Notes: generated from the letters alone by a model not told the origin. DNA of 64,000 nucleotides from Linyphia triangularis (GCA_963978545.1 OZ021723.1:4030001-4094000), one strand, 5' to 3'. Shown: positions 27,367-41,998, numbered from the stretch's first letter. Program-made: numbers and translations.

Positions 27367-29287
27367 ACTCCAACTTCCTTTAAAAATTGCAATTTTTTGA
27401 AGATTAAAAGATTTTTTAACAAAGTATTATTTCCTACTTTTTCTTAACACTTTCTTATTAATTTACATTACACATTTATCTACAACGGATAAAAAATTAA
27501 AGCGCGTTTAAATCTGCATCCTGTATCGAGATTATCAGATTAGATCAACTTAAAGAATTAAAAAAAAAAAATCTACCAAATTGATTGTCACTTTTTATTG
27601 ACCAACTCCTTGTTATTACTGATCAATGTAAGAAACAATAACGCATTCCCTATTCTGCAATAATGATTTTGATGGATTGAATGAAATTGATTTGCTTGTA
27701 TCGATTCAAAACAAACTTTTAATTTGTTGACTGCAATATCAATCACTATAAGCATTTATGATAAATGTTATGTATTATTCTACATTTATAAGAATATGTT
27801 TTAAAAACTTCTCTCAACTTAATACTTATACAATTACTTACTTTCAAGATGGAATTCAAGAAGCAGTATTAAAAAAAAAATATCTGGCAGAACAATCAGT
27901 TTAAAAACTTAGAAACCTTCAAGTAAAAGAAATATTACCTACTGAATAATGTTTATTTTATATCTAGATAAACTAGTTATAAAATACAATTCAAGAAAAA
28001 TTATTCCACATTAGTAGTAATCAGTTAACTAAAAACAATTTGAAAAATAGCACAAGATTCTTTCTTTCAACTGTATAAAAATGAATTGTCAATTAGAAAA
28101 AGCAGACACATACTTTGATACTCACTCAAAAGAAGAAATTTAGTTATAACATTAACATTTTATAAAATAAATCTCTTAAAATACCCTTATTAACATTCAG
28201 AAGAGATAAGGTTCTACTTGACTTAAACTAGCAAAGAAATAAGCATATTTAAGAAGCAATATTGATCTCAAAACTTAATTGATCAGACATTTTTTTTTTT
28301 TTAAATCACACAATTACCTACAAGAAATTATTCATACTTTATCAATATTTTTAACTTTTACTTAAATGAAATCAAAATCATCCAAATAATTAGTTTTTAA
28401 GTATAAGCTTATAGTTTTATCATTAGACTAAAAAGTAAAAAAAATAGAAAGAAAATATTGTTTAAAAAATTTTCATTTTTTTTATCCAAGAGATAAAACA
28501 CGAAATAAATAAATTGCATAAATTACCTTCTTATATTTAAACCTTTGAAACGGTTTAAAAAATCCAAAAATAAGCCGCTGGGACTAACTAAATACTCAAT
28601 ATTGAAAAAAGAACATAATCAATGTACTTAATAAGGGTTTTAAAAAACAAAGTCGATAATACAATCTGCTGAGCTTCCTTGCTTTTAAAAAGAGGCGAAG
28701 AATATTAGGTAAATTAATATGGAGATTTCTTCATAAAATACATCAAAAGCATTTTATGAGAGCATAAAATTAACAAAAATTAGTTTTAATCAAAATAATA
28801 TATTATTTAAACAAATCCATACGACATCATTTACATATTAAATAAAATAATGCATATAAATTAATGAGGATAAATGTGCATTGCTAACCATAGTAAATGT
28901 TTCAAAATGTCTAACTCCCTATAAATTAATCGAAAAGTGTAACAGATGTATTTTAGAACAGAATTACTCGAGAAAGAGAGCGATAAGCACTTGTGCGTGC
29001 TATTGAGGTCGTAACTGTAAAAAGGTATCATCCAGTCATATTGTGCCTTTGAATGTAAATAGATACTATAATTTCTAGTAAATGAATAAATTAACATTTT
29101 AACTTTTCAAATGATTACCCTTGATTCGGAACTAACATCTCTACACTCAATTCATAACGAAGACCTGTGAGTAGACCGCATTAGGGTTAAAAAAAAACAT
29201 TTTAAAACCTCCAAATTTATACAGAAATATTGTTGAGACTTCTAAAATTGTGTACAGAGCTCAAATACTTGATGTTTCATTGTTTTT
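27367..29287. other. AT-rich sequence without recognised features
   Basis: Only short A- or T-runs and frames without motifs are seen. Confidence 0.55.
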
Positions 29288-29300
29288 CAAAGGTAACGTA

Positions 29301-29495
29301 ACCGACCAAACGGTATTGTGGTAAGCGTGCTAGCTTCTAGCCCGCGAGGTTGCGGGTTCCGAGTCCCGTGTTAGGAATGGGTGTTTGTAAATGTATGTTG
29401 GCTTGTCTAATGACGAATGTTTCCCTTTCTACATTATAGCCCTCGTGTTGCTGACGGCGCCAGATAATCTGAATACAACCAACCAACCAACCAAC
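29301..29495 (+). mobile_element. tRNA-derived SINE family 1, copy 1
   Basis: The head carries an A-box-like region (GGTATTGTGGTAAGCGTG) and a B-box-like GGTTCCGAGTCCC. The body ends GACGGCGCCAGATAATCTGA and then an AACC-repeat tail. The 13 bases CAAAGGTAACGTA occur on both sides (29288-29300 and 29496-29508), a perfect target duplication. Four further copies lie at 53-54 and 59.3 kb. Confidence 0.92.
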
Positions 29496-29791
29496 CAAAG
29501 GTAACGTAAGTTTTACGAAAAGTCTTTTTTATGAAAGGGGAGAATAAAGGAAAATATGAAGAAATGTCAAGCAACTATCATACATAGTTAAATGAAAGAA
29601 ATAGTGCAAAATTAATGGAAAAAAAATTATTAAAAGAAAAAAGGAAAACTAGTAATAGAAATTTTTAATTTTATACTTCTGCAAGCACATTTCGAAAATA
29701 CGGCGTTTAGAAGTGACATCAATATGAAAATAACCAGCTTAGGGCCGATGTACAGTTTATCCTGGGCCTTAAGTCCAAGCATATAACAAAG

Positions 29792-31190
<1,399 letters not shown>

Positions 31191-32240
31191 TAGTTTTATA
31201 AAACATCGATACAACAATACAAACCAACAACATCAGCATACACCTCCATTTAAACAAACATGCGAAACAGGCACATGAAAACAATATCCTTTTAGGCTTA
31301 AAGCTAAGGGTAAAATTCATTGGTTAAAATTATGTGTTAAAAAATTGAATACTTAACAAAATGAACCAAATTATTGAAAAAAAAAAAAAAAAAGAGAGAA
31401 GGTTTATATTATTAGAATGTTTTACAATTTTGCTGATTGGTTTGAAATAGCATACATTATTTATTAATTAAACGGTCGTGGAACTTCTTCCTATGTTTAT
31501 AAGTATTCAACTCTAGCGACTTAGTTCGTTGACTGCAGAAATATGGGCCACGGGCTGATATATCAGGTTAGTTCATTGCTGGATACAGTGAAGATTTTCT
31601 GGTGCAAGAACGAGGGTTATGCCAGAGTATATTTGGATCAATATATCTATGAAGGTGGATGCCGTAGATCTTCCAAAAAGAAAATGAATTGCATTTGAAT
31701 CTCGGGGGGTGGGGGGGGGGGATAATGTTTGTGTAATGTTTGAGTACACAAAACTTTGTACGATTGATTTGCATAAACAACATTTCTGCAACAGTTTATA
31801 TCTACCAACTCTCTTAAAATGTTTTTAAACAGTCTTCAGCAGAGTATTAAAAGAATTTTCAACAATGGGTGGTCTTAGGTCGAAAACCATTCATAGAGAT
31901 GATATAAATCTCAGAGACGTGTCATTGTGCTCAGTACAGCATTACTTTTCCGATCATTTCCTTCTTGACCAATGCATAATTTCCCGAAATGATTTTGCAC
32001 TACTCGCTTCCGGGAGGTACAAAGAGCTGATAGTAAGAAAAATGTCCCACGATCGAGTGTCGGATAAAGTTATATAATTGTCTTTATGTATCCGGTATAT
32101 ATGTAACCGGCAATGTGTAAAAAATTATCGGCATTTTATAGGATATCTAAGAATTTTATGTAATGACAGGCATTTTTACAAAGTCTGCAAAATGAGAAAT
32201 ATTATATACTTTAATTGGACATCGCATATAATACCTAGAC
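31191..32240. other. Unassigned sequence, possible old LINE remnant
   Basis: Base composition is less AT-biased than its surroundings. Minus-strand reading between 31440 and 31690 gives protein-like stretches (PRSCTRKSSLYPAMN, TYKHRKKFHDRL) interrupted by stops, which could be a non-LTR retrotransposon tail, but I cannot place it in a family. A G run lies at about 31705-31720. Confidence 0.3.
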
Positions 32241-32543
32241 ATTCTATAGAATAACATATGGTCTTTAGGAAAACTATGAAAAAAGGAACATGATAAGAAG
32301 AAGAGGAATTCTATAGAATGAATGCCTAAGCATTGTATACTAAGTCTAGGTAAACTATGATAATTCTCATATTTCATGCTTTGACTAAAAACGTAGGGTT
32401 GAAATGAGATGTAATTTTTACTTTGCCGGTTCGTTATTTGGCATTCTATAGAATGTCTAGACAATGTGTGAAATGTTAAATCGTTTCATACTTTGCCGTC
32501 CAGTTTTCGGCATTATATAAAATGCCTAGGTATTCTATAGAGT
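32241..32543. repeat. Palindrome-rich repeat block
   Basis: The palindrome ATTCTATAGAAT occurs at 32241, 32308 and 32443 and in altered form at 32512 and 32532. Other palindromic linkers (AATGCCTAAGCATT at 32321, AATGCCTAGGTATT at 32521) lie between them. A CTTTGCCG-containing unit recurs with a period of about 70 bp in the second half. No gene is seen. Confidence 0.75.
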
Positions 32544-32929
32544 GTCTGCTTTAATAAAGGTGTGAGTGTTAATCCGGTGTCGGATTAAAACTTAAGGTTG
32601 CCTTATGGTTTTCTGTTTTTCATTATGCGAAACGCAAATGTGAAACTGTTTCTTGTTGAAACACCTCCCTGAACGGCATTCCCCCTTCAACCAAATCTAT
32701 ATATGGTGACAAATAGCCTTCGTGTAGCTCTTTCACCATAAAATATTCAAAGCAAAAAATTATAAGTTCCCATCGGACGCTACAGTATGTCTTGATAATC
32801 TGTTTTGCTAAAAACTTGGAAGTTTTTTGTATTTTTTTACTAGTTCAACTTAAAGTATCAAAGCCATTTCTTGAAACTGAGGGAAAAATGAATATCCGAA
32901 ATCTGATGACCCGTTTTAATCAATCATTG

Positions 32930-33260
32930 CCCTGGCTAAAATTCCCAACTTCTGGTGTCATTTCTGGGAGTACAGACCCTCGTGCGCATTAATTCATAAA
33001 AATGAAACTTCTACTAATCAATCTGAGAGAAAAAAATAATAATAATGGACTTAAAATACTAAAACGTTTAAGCTGCAAGCATGGCAAAATTCTCAAGTAT
33101 CCCAAGATTCCCAAGGGGAACATTTCCAGAAGGTACAGACCATCGTACCCATCAAATCATGTAAAATACTCTTCCTCTAATCAAGCTGAGAAGAATAAAG
33201 AAAATAATGACCAAAAATCATTAAATAGCTTAGTTGTAGCCCTGGCTAAAATTTTGGTCA
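32930..33260. repeat. Degenerate tandem duplication, period about 150 bp
   Basis: Landmarks recur in order: GGCTAAAATT or GGCAAAATT, a GGNAGTACAGACC-like motif, AATCATNNAAA and AATCAAGCTGAGA-like. Repeats start near 32930, 33080 and 33239. A 128-residue frame spans it (33002-33388) but is basic and low-complexity, with no recognised motif, so I do not call a gene. Confidence 0.55.
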
Positions 33261-34880
33261 CAATCAAAAGAATAATCAGAATCAGAAGAACAAAATTCCG
33301 GTGTCTTCAGCGATTTTCAAAGAAAAGTTTCGTCATCTTTCGTTGTTGGCATTTATGTTATTATTTCTCGTCTAATCACTGGGGGTAACACGATTTCAAG
33401 AAAAAACAGGGTTCTAGATATATTTGAAGCTGAGCTGCGAGAGGTCGAAAACGGACCCTAAGATCGGTCAACACTGTCGCTTGACTTGAAGACGGGAACA
33501 CTTCCACGTTCATGGATATACATCAATATAATATTTCTCTGAAACCTCAAATTACACAAGAGATGTTCATTTTTCTTTATGACCCCCTTACGGAGACGTC
33601 TTGTCTTTGATAATTTCGGGAAACCTCTTCGATTGATTACTTCGTTCGGCTCCTTTCATCGACTATTTTTCTTGCTAGAAAAAGTTTCAATATCACTCAT
33701 GCTGCAGGGCGCTTTTCTTTCTGATTCTTTACTGATTTGGGAGACCATTTAGGGATTCTGTGAAAACAACTTCGCAGTATGTCCTTATTAGCAAGCTTTT
33801 AAGACAGTTAGTTGTATAGCTTGAATATGTAGGATTGCGAGAAATGAACTAACAGTAAGAAGCGAATAAGTAAGAACATTTGGAGATTCTTAGTAGTTTC
33901 ATACCTCGAACTTCAATGGCACATAAGCGGAAATGTTTATTTTTCTCTAACTATCTTGATAGCAATACACTTCTTAGCTTTTTTACCATTCTTATTTTAC
34001 GACATTAACAAAGCTTTTGTTTTAAACTGATACTACATGGACTTCAGCAAAACTCGAATTATCTAATTAGGAAAGGGGTTCAATTTTCTTTAAAAAAAAA
34101 AAGTTTTTTTGGAATGCTATTATTCATATTTTTAAAATTCTTGCTGTGTTGCATTCGTGAAACCTAATGTAATTATTTAAGTTTTATCAAAACAGAAATT
34201 TTTTAGAAATATCTTTAATAAAAGTTGAGTTCATACAATTCCTACGTGGGCAGTTTCAGAAGTTAACCTCACATTTAAATTGCTTTAAAGTTTATCTGAT
34301 AGCTTTCAAATCTTTCATGTTGTAGTCTAACATTCAGTGATATCCATTCTTCATATGTGAAAGAAGTTCTGCATAGACAATTGCAACTTACTTATCAATA
34401 TAATATCAAACTGCACCTAAATTTAGTGCCTTAGTATTCATGTGCACAGTTAAGAAAAAAAAAAAGTATAATGAATATTCTGTCAAAAGGCGAGAATACG
34501 TGTCCAAGTTTAAACTTCTTTACTGTACTGTGTATTATTGATGATTCCTAAATATCCCCTGCAAATGTCTATTTGCTTATTTATAAAGAATGAAATTCAT
34601 GATTTGTATTAAAAAGTAAATTTAATTGATTAACAGGGATCGTAATCCATTCCGTACTCCATGTGTTTAGTATTACCTAATGTATCTCCTAAATGTGATT
34701 TTTTTGCATCGCAAAAATGTGTATGCTCTTGTATTACTGTTGTTATTTATAGTTTAATAAATCATATAGTTTAAAATATATATTATTCCAGCAGTTATGA
34801 TGTATCGAAAAGAAGTGACTGCAGAAGCAATAACAAACGTACATTTTCCGGATTTTTGTGCAAAAGTAGTACCCGGTTTC
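33261..34880. other. Sequence without recognised features
   Basis: No coding or element signature is supported. Composition is mildly less AT-rich from 33400 to 33900. Confidence 0.5.
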
Positions 34881-34887
34881 AGATAGT

Positions 34888-35225
34888 CTGACTTACCACT
34901 CCGGGTAGCAAAGCGGTATTGAACAATGTCGAAACAGAAGTTCCGGGAAGATTGGCTCGGCCGTGCTTAATATCTAGCATCGCTCCAAAATACACGATTT
35001 AATTAAAAATAGCCATGTCAAAACCATCACAAATCATATTTTCCAACCCTTTTTCTTTTAACACTATTTTAGTTTTAAAACTATGAATCACCATTTCATA
35101 ACTACAAGTATATTTTAAGCTATAGAACTGGTGGAAACTGGCCAAGATCCGTAGCAACGGTCAGTCTACAACGGAATTGGCCAGTGTTGAGCCGATATTG
35201 GCCAGTGGACTTAGTCTACTGGGGA
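34888..35225 (+). repeat. Diverged dispersed repeat, copy 1
   Basis: The segment shares an ordered series of motifs with 46205-46560: GTAGCA followed by a CAATGTCG motif and GGAAGATTG, then an AT-rich middle, then AACGGTCAGT, TTGGCCAGTGTTGAGC and GGCCAGTG. The copies are strongly diverged. The family is unrecognised. Confidence 0.55.
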
Positions 35226-36496
35226 CATGTCACCAGAAGTATTAAAATCTAAAGTGATTTTTTTCTTCTTTTTTCTGATGATTTGATAGCTTAATACAAG
35301 AACTATTTTAACATTCTTTACGTTGATGAAACCTAATAATATAAACTTTTTTGTAGGTTGTGTAGAATGCTTAAGAAAAAAATATCCACCCCAAAAATAC
35401 TTCTTAGATATTTTTTAAAAGAGATCAGCGTTATGATAAATTCTACAAATAATTCACGATTTCGTGCAATACATTTTTGGGCCATATCCCCTTTTTTATG
35501 AAAAAGGTAAAAACAGACTAAGAAAACATATTTTAGTTTTTTAAATTTATAAAGGTTTTATTTTTTAATGTATTATGGTCTGTATTTTTTTATTGCCTAT
35601 TAGTAATAAACTATAATTATTTTTTTAATCAATAAATTTTAAATTAAATTTTTTGAATGTTATAACCATAAAAGTATTGCAATTATTTACTTTAAATAAT
35701 CGATGATAAGTTTTTGTTTGTTTAGTGTATGAAGCTTATTTTTTTTAATTACTTTGTGAAAAGGTTACCATTTCAAAATGAAATTGTTTATTTATTTTTT
35801 TCTATTTAGTTTGTAAAATGCATTTACATAATTTGTAAACTTACCTCCTTTCACTATAGAAGTTTCGTTCTATTAGAACATTTTATCCCCAATTTTCTAC
35901 TACAGGCTAGGGCCAAATATATTTGCAAAGTGTTCTTTAAAAATGCAGTAGTAAAATTCAATGAATCCTAACATCCTCATTACAACGTTTCTTAACTTTT
36001 TCCTAAAGCTTGTTTGTAAGGTTAAAGTAAAGAAACACTGCGCTTTAAAAGCCTCAACATAAAGCCCGAACTTTCTTTCTCACCGATATCCAAAGGAAAA
36101 ATAACATCTGATACTAAATGAATACTAAAGGGAAATACATCCTATCAATGATCGCTTTGCTCCATATTTTTACCCACTGATGGGTAATTCCACCAAGAAA
36201 CCAATTTCGGAGTTCCAACACTTACTAGACAGGAAATAACAGCGATGGCGTCTGCTAGACACGTATTTGGAAGTGGTATATGCAATGTGTCCCAGAGGAA
36301 TGCGGAAGTGGGACATACAGGGACCACAAAAAATTAGTCCCCAGCAAGCATGAAAGGAAACAACTCGTGTTTCCGTTCAGTGATTTGTAGGGATGTCCCT
36401 GGACAGTCGTCTGTTTTGCCAATTACTTAGTGTTCGGCTGGAGAGATGATCACCCCGCAAGGATCTATTTTGGTAACAGAGAACTTGTGCGATAAA
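35226..36496. other. AT-rich sequence without recognised features
   Basis: Nothing is supported up to about 36120. From 36120 to 36490 the composition is more balanced, with no open frame longer than about 70 codons. Confidence 0.5.
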
Positions 36497-36534
36497 TACG
36501 GGTTGTCCAATAAATGACTGATTCATTTTAATGG

Positions 36535-38293
36535 GAATAATTAAAATATGATTGGAGATAGGAATATACCATTTGCTAGAAAACAAAACAATAAACAATA
36601 TTGGAAAATAGAAAAATTACAATTAGTTACGAATTTCTTTTTAATGTGAATAATTAAAATATGATTGGAGATAGGAATATACCATTTGCTAGAAAACAAA
36701 ACAATAAACAATATTGGAAAATAGAAAAATTACAATTAGTTACGAATTTCATTTTAATGTGAATAATTAAAATATGATTGGAGATAGGAATATACCATTT
36801 GCTAGAAAACAAAACAATAAACAATATTGGAAAATAGAAAAATTACAATTAGTTACGAATTTCATTTTAATGTGAATAATTAAAATATGATTGGAGATAG
36901 GAATATACCATTTGCTAGAAAACAATAAACAATATTGGAAAATAGAAAAATTACAATTAGTTACGAATTTCTTTTTAATGTGAATAATTAAAATATGATT
37001 GGAGATAGGAATATACCATTTGCTAGAAAACAAAACAATAAACAATATTGGAAAATAGAAAAATTACAATTAGTTACGAATTTCATTTTAATGTGAATAA
37101 TTAAAATATGATTGGAGATAGGAATATACCATTTGCTAGAAAACAAAACAATAAACAATATTGGAAAATAGAAAAATTACAATTAGTTACGAATTTCATT
37201 TTAATGTGAATAATTAAAATATGATTGGAGATAGGAATATACCATTTGCTAGAAAACAAAACAATAAACAATATTGGAAAATAGAAAAATTACAATTAGT
37301 TACGAATTTCATTTTAATGTGAATAATTAAAATATGATTGGAGATAGGAATATACCATTTGCTAGAAAACAATAAACAATATTGGAAAATAGAAAAATTA
37401 CAATTAGTTACGAATTTCTTTTTAATGTGAATAATTAAAATATGATTGGAGATAGGAATATACCATTTGCTAGAAAACAAAACAATAAACAATATTGGAA
37501 AATAGAAAAATTACAATTAGTTACGAATTTCATTTTAATGTGAATAATTAAAATATGATTGGAGATAGGAATATACCATTTGCTAGAAAACAAAACAATA
37601 AACAATATTGGAAAATAGAAACATTACAATTAGTTACGAATTTCATTTTAATGTGAATAATTAAAATATGATTGGAGATAGGAATATACCATTTGCTAGA
37701 AAACAATAAACAATATTGGAAAATAGAAAAATTACAATTAGTTACGAATTTCTTTTTAATGTGAATAATTAAAATATGATTGGAGATAGGAATATACCAT
37801 TTGCTAGAAAACAAAACAATAAACAATATTGGAAAATAGAAAAATTACAATTAGTTACGAATTTCATTTTAATGTGAATAATTAAAATATGATTGGAGAT
37901 AGGAATATACCATTTGCTAGAAAACAAAACAATAAACAATATTGGAAAATAGAAACATTACAATTAGTTACGAATTTCATTTTAATGTGAATAATTAAAA
38001 TATGATTGGAGATAGGAATATACCATTTGCTAGAAAACAATAAACAATATTGGAAAATAGAAAAATTACAATTAGTTACGAATTTCTTTTTAATGTGAAT
38101 AATTAAAATATGATTGGAGGATTTGCTAGAAAACAATAAACAATATTGGAAAATAGAAAAATTACAATTAGTTACGAATTTCATTTTAATGTGAATAATT
38201 AAAATATGATTGGAGATAGGAATATACCATTTGCTGGAAAACAAAACAATAAAAAATATTGGAAAATAGAAAAATTACAATTAGTTACGAATT
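36535..38293. repeat. 113-bp minisatellite, 16 units, with higher-order pattern
   Basis: Units starting GAATAATTAAAATATG lie at 36535, 36648, 36761, 36874, 36982, 37095, 37208, 37321, 37429, 37542, 37655, 37763, 37876, 37989, 38097 and 38193. Most are 113 bp; some lack CAAAA and are 108 bp, and one is 96 bp. The 108-bp variant recurs every three units (334 bp) at 37321, 37655 and 37989, and one step earlier after 447 bp. A rare variant (GAAACATTAC) is also duplicated 334 bp apart. Frames in the array are repeat artefacts. Confidence 0.97.
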
Positions 38294-38380
38294 TAGCGTG
38301 GAGAGGGCGCTGCAGGATATCTGATGTAGTAATTACAACAGCAAATTGCCAGCGCGACCTCTCTTGGCAAAATTCGTAAC
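38284..38380. repeat. Inverted repeat at the array's right edge
   Basis: GTTACGAATTTAGCG with GAGAGGGCGC (38284-38312) faces its imperfect complement (38350-38380, GCGCGACCTCTC and AATTCGTAAC). It gives a hairpin of about 30-bp arms and a 37-nt loop. Confidence 0.7.
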
Positions 38381-38732
38381 TGATTTTAAACTTTGAATTT
38401 TTCAAAACTTAGTGTTTTTCTAGTACCAATGCAGCTTTCGGTACATTCCTATTTCCAATCGTATTTTAATTTTTCACGTTTAAAAGGTGTTAGTCATTTA
38501 TTGGACACCCTGTACTAGATCTACAATGTGGCATTACCGGAAACAATCCAAAATTATTTTTCAGTACATTTGTGATTGTATTAACAGTTTAATACAATCA
38601 CAATTCGTTTGGAGTGATATTTATAAAGCGAAAAAGTGCCAAATATCATATATTTTTTGACAATATTTTTTGTGACAATCCCTATTTCTCTTTTTATACA
38701 AAACCAACATTGGAAGTGATATATTACTTTAA

Positions 38733-39450
38733 GGGGACATAGGACACTGAAACTACAAAAATATTACCAAAAAAATGCTTTTTTTTTTGTTTTCGTTCTA
38801 TAAAAATTGCTGACGTCACTAGCTTTAATTTCGTGTTTGAATATTTGAAATCCGATGATTTAAAGTGGTAAAATCTTTATTTTAACTAACTATTTTAACA
38901 TATTGCACACTTGTTGTCAAAAGATAAAAATGCATTTGTCTCAGCTTCGTTTTTTCACATTTTATGTATGTTCGAAAAGCTCCTTGCGATTCATTTTTTT
39001 GATATAACCATCTAACTTTTTGTTGAAATAACTTTTTATATATTATAAAGAATAAACCATGGCTTTTTTATGTCACAATTTTTTATATGTTAGAAAGCTG
39101 AAATATGTAAATTTTTTGATGAAAAATCCCTAGAGCCAAGTTTGAAATTTTATTTTTGTTATAAATAAAAATAAAAATATAAAAGCATGTATCAAAATGT
39201 TTATAATATATTGATAAACCACTTCAGATTTTTCTTTCATGTTCGTCAAAATATTGTGTCACGAGGAGCATTTTGAAAAAAATTAAAATTTTGTATCATT
39301 TTATTGCATTTTTCTCAATAATTTACTATCTATTTTGCATAACCTGTTCACATTTTGTTGTGTTATAAGTCATATATTCCATATTTGTAGCAAATTTTAT
39401 GTTTTTCTAAGCAAAGCTAAAGAATTTTGGAAAAAGTGTCTTATGTCCCC
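38733..39450. mobile_element. TTAA-flanked MITE, GGGGACAT family (718 bp)
   Basis: The left end GGGGACATAGGACACT and the complement of the right end GGGGACATAAGACACT match at 15 of 16 bases. TTAA lies on both sides (38729-38732 and 39451-39454). The interior is AT-rich and non-coding. The size is close to the GGTATAC-family elements, but the termini differ. Confidence 0.85.
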
Positions 39451-39454
39451 TTAA

Positions 39455-41278
39455 AGATCAATAACTCTACATTTAACGAATATTTTATTCACTGATTTCA
39501 CGTTGTATTATCTGTTTTGGAATCGAAGTCAAATTCCTTTATTCTGCAACTCTATGTAGATAACATTGTGTAGCTATGTAAGAGGTGACTTTGAATGTAG
39601 TAGGAGAGACCTGTGTATCTAGAGCCGCCTTTTTTCAATGCAAAAAAAATGAGCCCCTGAGCCGTTTAAAAATGTGAAACTGATATGTATACATAGTTAT
39701 TGTAATTACTTTCCATTGGGATTAATATAAATACATAAAATAATAGATTCTGTCAAGTAGATGGTTTTAAAAGAAATTTCACAAATGATCCTAGGTAAAA
39801 GATCTCGTTGTACCTAGAGCCAGTAGCTGATGTACCTAAGGTCATTCTCTTTAAGTGAGGTTTCAGTCCATAATGAATAGAAAAGTTAAGTTTCGATACA
39901 TCATTTAACAAACTTTACTGATGTGGCAGTGCAAAAACTAAAAGAAATTCATTTTACAATACACTTTTAAAAATTTAGTTACTCTTGTGTCTTAGAAACA
40001 TTTATTTTCCTTAAACTTGCTCAAATTTTAAAAAAAAAAAGAAAAAGAAAGGATTTTTTATAATCCCAATCTATTTATTTAATCCGTGTATATCCATATA
40101 AGCTAAAACACACAAATAAATTGTGATACTGGTAATAAAACTATTTTTAAAATAATTTAATCATGGTAAGTAAACAATATTTACTTGTTAAAATGTGATA
40201 GACACCTTATCAATAAAACTCTTCTAGGATTTATACCTTATAAAAATGTGTTCCATGTGACATGTTTGAAATATTACTTTCTTTGTTTTCAATATTTAAA
40301 ATAAAAGAAATCAAATTAGAATACAAATAAGAGCTTAAATATAGAAAATAACACATCAAAAGCAATATATTCAGAAACCCGAAATTTATTTTGAAAAGTA
40401 AAGTATCTTATATAATTGCCGCCAAAACTATACTTATATAAGTATCATCCATACTTGTATAATTTTGTGGAAACAAACTAAGAATCAAATCATTAGAATT
40501 ATTCTAGTTGGAGATTCAAAAAAATTTTCATAAAACTATTTGATTTGCTATAATTTACTTCTGTGAATTAAATTTGTTTGCACTACTTAATTAAATAGCT
40601 GTCTATACTTTCATGCCTAAATTGTCTGTAAAGCTGAAATTATAATTCGCTTATAAAAAATCTTTTGAAACGCCCACGTTTGTAAGAGATTTTTTGGATT
40701 TCACTGGATTATTTGAAGACTTTTTACTTTATTTTAGGGTTGATGTACAGATCAAACATCTTTTAAGTTTACAGTGAACACTGTTTGGTCATTTCCTTAG
40801 GGCTTAAGTGTCTTCTTAAAAAGTTGGTCTGACATTAAAAAGTTGAAAGTACTCTGTGAGGACATCTTAATTAGTGGATCAAATATGAACTTACTATGTT
40901 AGAGCAGAATAATTACTTGTAATTGCTAATTAATAGTTAAAAGCTTAATAAATACACTTGTGTTAACTAAATATATAGGAGGTTAATGAATGCGAATGAA
41001 AGTTAAGTTGCTATAAGGTATTTTAATATTGAATATTATGGTAAAGTGATATTATCATTACCTTACAAATGTGGTCCGTAAATGAATTTTTATTTGCTTT
41101 TGAATACTTTAGTTTTGTAAGAATTTTTAATTAATGCCGATTGAGAACATTTCTTGAAAAGTTTTTAATATTTCAGAAGGTGAATTTTTTATTTGTATCA
41201 GTTTAATTTTTAATAAGAAGTTCATTAAGAAATCTGCAGCTGTTAAAAAGGATTACTTAGACTATTTCCTTAACGTCA
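39455..41278. other. AT-rich sequence without recognised features
   Basis: No coding frame, RNA gene or element boundary is supported. Confidence 0.55.
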
Positions 41279-41282
41279 TTAA

Positions 41283-41998
41283 GGTATACATTAACATTAG
41301 GAATTGTGAAATTTGACTAAAGTATGCGTTTTTTTTTTTTTTTTTTTTTTTAATATTTGTGAATTCATTACCTTTAAAATGATACCATTTTATTTCTGAG
41401 ACTCAAATTACTTTTTAAATTACAGTGAGTTTCTTGAACCTGTTTTGTATCATTAATTAATGTAGTAAACTTTAAGTGCGTTTTCTGAAGAATGACATTT
41501 TGGTGTTATAATATTTTACGCCAACGGTCATAACTTCATTATAAATGGTCCGATTTACAAAAATGTTAATTTTGCTTTGTAGATAATAATTGTTTATGCG
41601 TCTCATTGTATAATCTAATATATATTGTTACAACCAAAATTTTTATACTAATTTTAATGGTAATTTTTTTATCAAAACTATGTATTTTTTCAAACTTTTT
41701 ATTTAAAAACTTATAATTAAATAAATATTGAAGCCAAATTCACAATTTTTTATGGAAACATGGTTCAATATAATATGGCTTATTTGCCTCATACCTCTAA
41801 GCTAATTACAAGTTTATTTATGTCCGTTATAATAATGTCCTTATTAATCATTTTAATTGCAAGTAGCTAATTAAAAAATTAACAGAAAAAAAAGTTTGTA
41901 TATAAAAATGCATCATTTTTAATTCTGATAAACTGCCAAAAAGTATGAAATTATAACATAAAAATTAAAGAAAATCATCTCAATTGTATATGTGTACC
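41283..41998. mobile_element. TTAA-flanked MITE, GGTATAC family, copy 2 (716 bp)
   Basis: The left end GGTATACATTAACATTAG and the complement of the right end GGTACACATATACAATTG are related inverted termini, more diverged than in copies 1 and 3. TTAA flanks at 41279-41282 and 41999-42002. Interior landmarks (CATTACCTTTAA, ACGCCAACGGTCATAACTTC) link it to copy 1. A T run lies at 41331-41351. Confidence 0.78.

Larger units (their letters stand above)
36499..38512. mobile_element. TA-flanked inverted-repeat element containing a minisatellite
   Basis: The left end (CGGGTTGTCCAATAAATGAC) and the complement of the right end (CAGGGTGTCCAATAAATGAC) form terminal inverted repeats that stay alignable for about 75 bp. 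TA stands on both sides (36497-36498, 38513-38514), as with Tc1/mariner-type elements. No transposase is present. Most of the length is the 113-bp tandem array, whose unit includes part of the terminal repeat. Confidence 0.82.

Noticed and set aside
29301..29375. Genuine tRNA gene
   Set aside because: The tRNA-like part is the head of a dispersed SINE with body, AACC tail and target duplication; five copies share the same body.
33002..33388. 128-residue basic frame as a host gene
   Set aside because: It overlaps a degenerate tandem duplication, and composition and lack of motifs suggest chance.
36535..38293. CRISPR array
   Set aside because: Units are contiguous tandem repeats without unique spacers, and the genome is eukaryotic.
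36767..38405. Several 70-120 residue frames with identical residues on the minus strand
   Set aside because: They are translations of the 113-bp minisatellite and repeat with its period; no start context or conserved domain.
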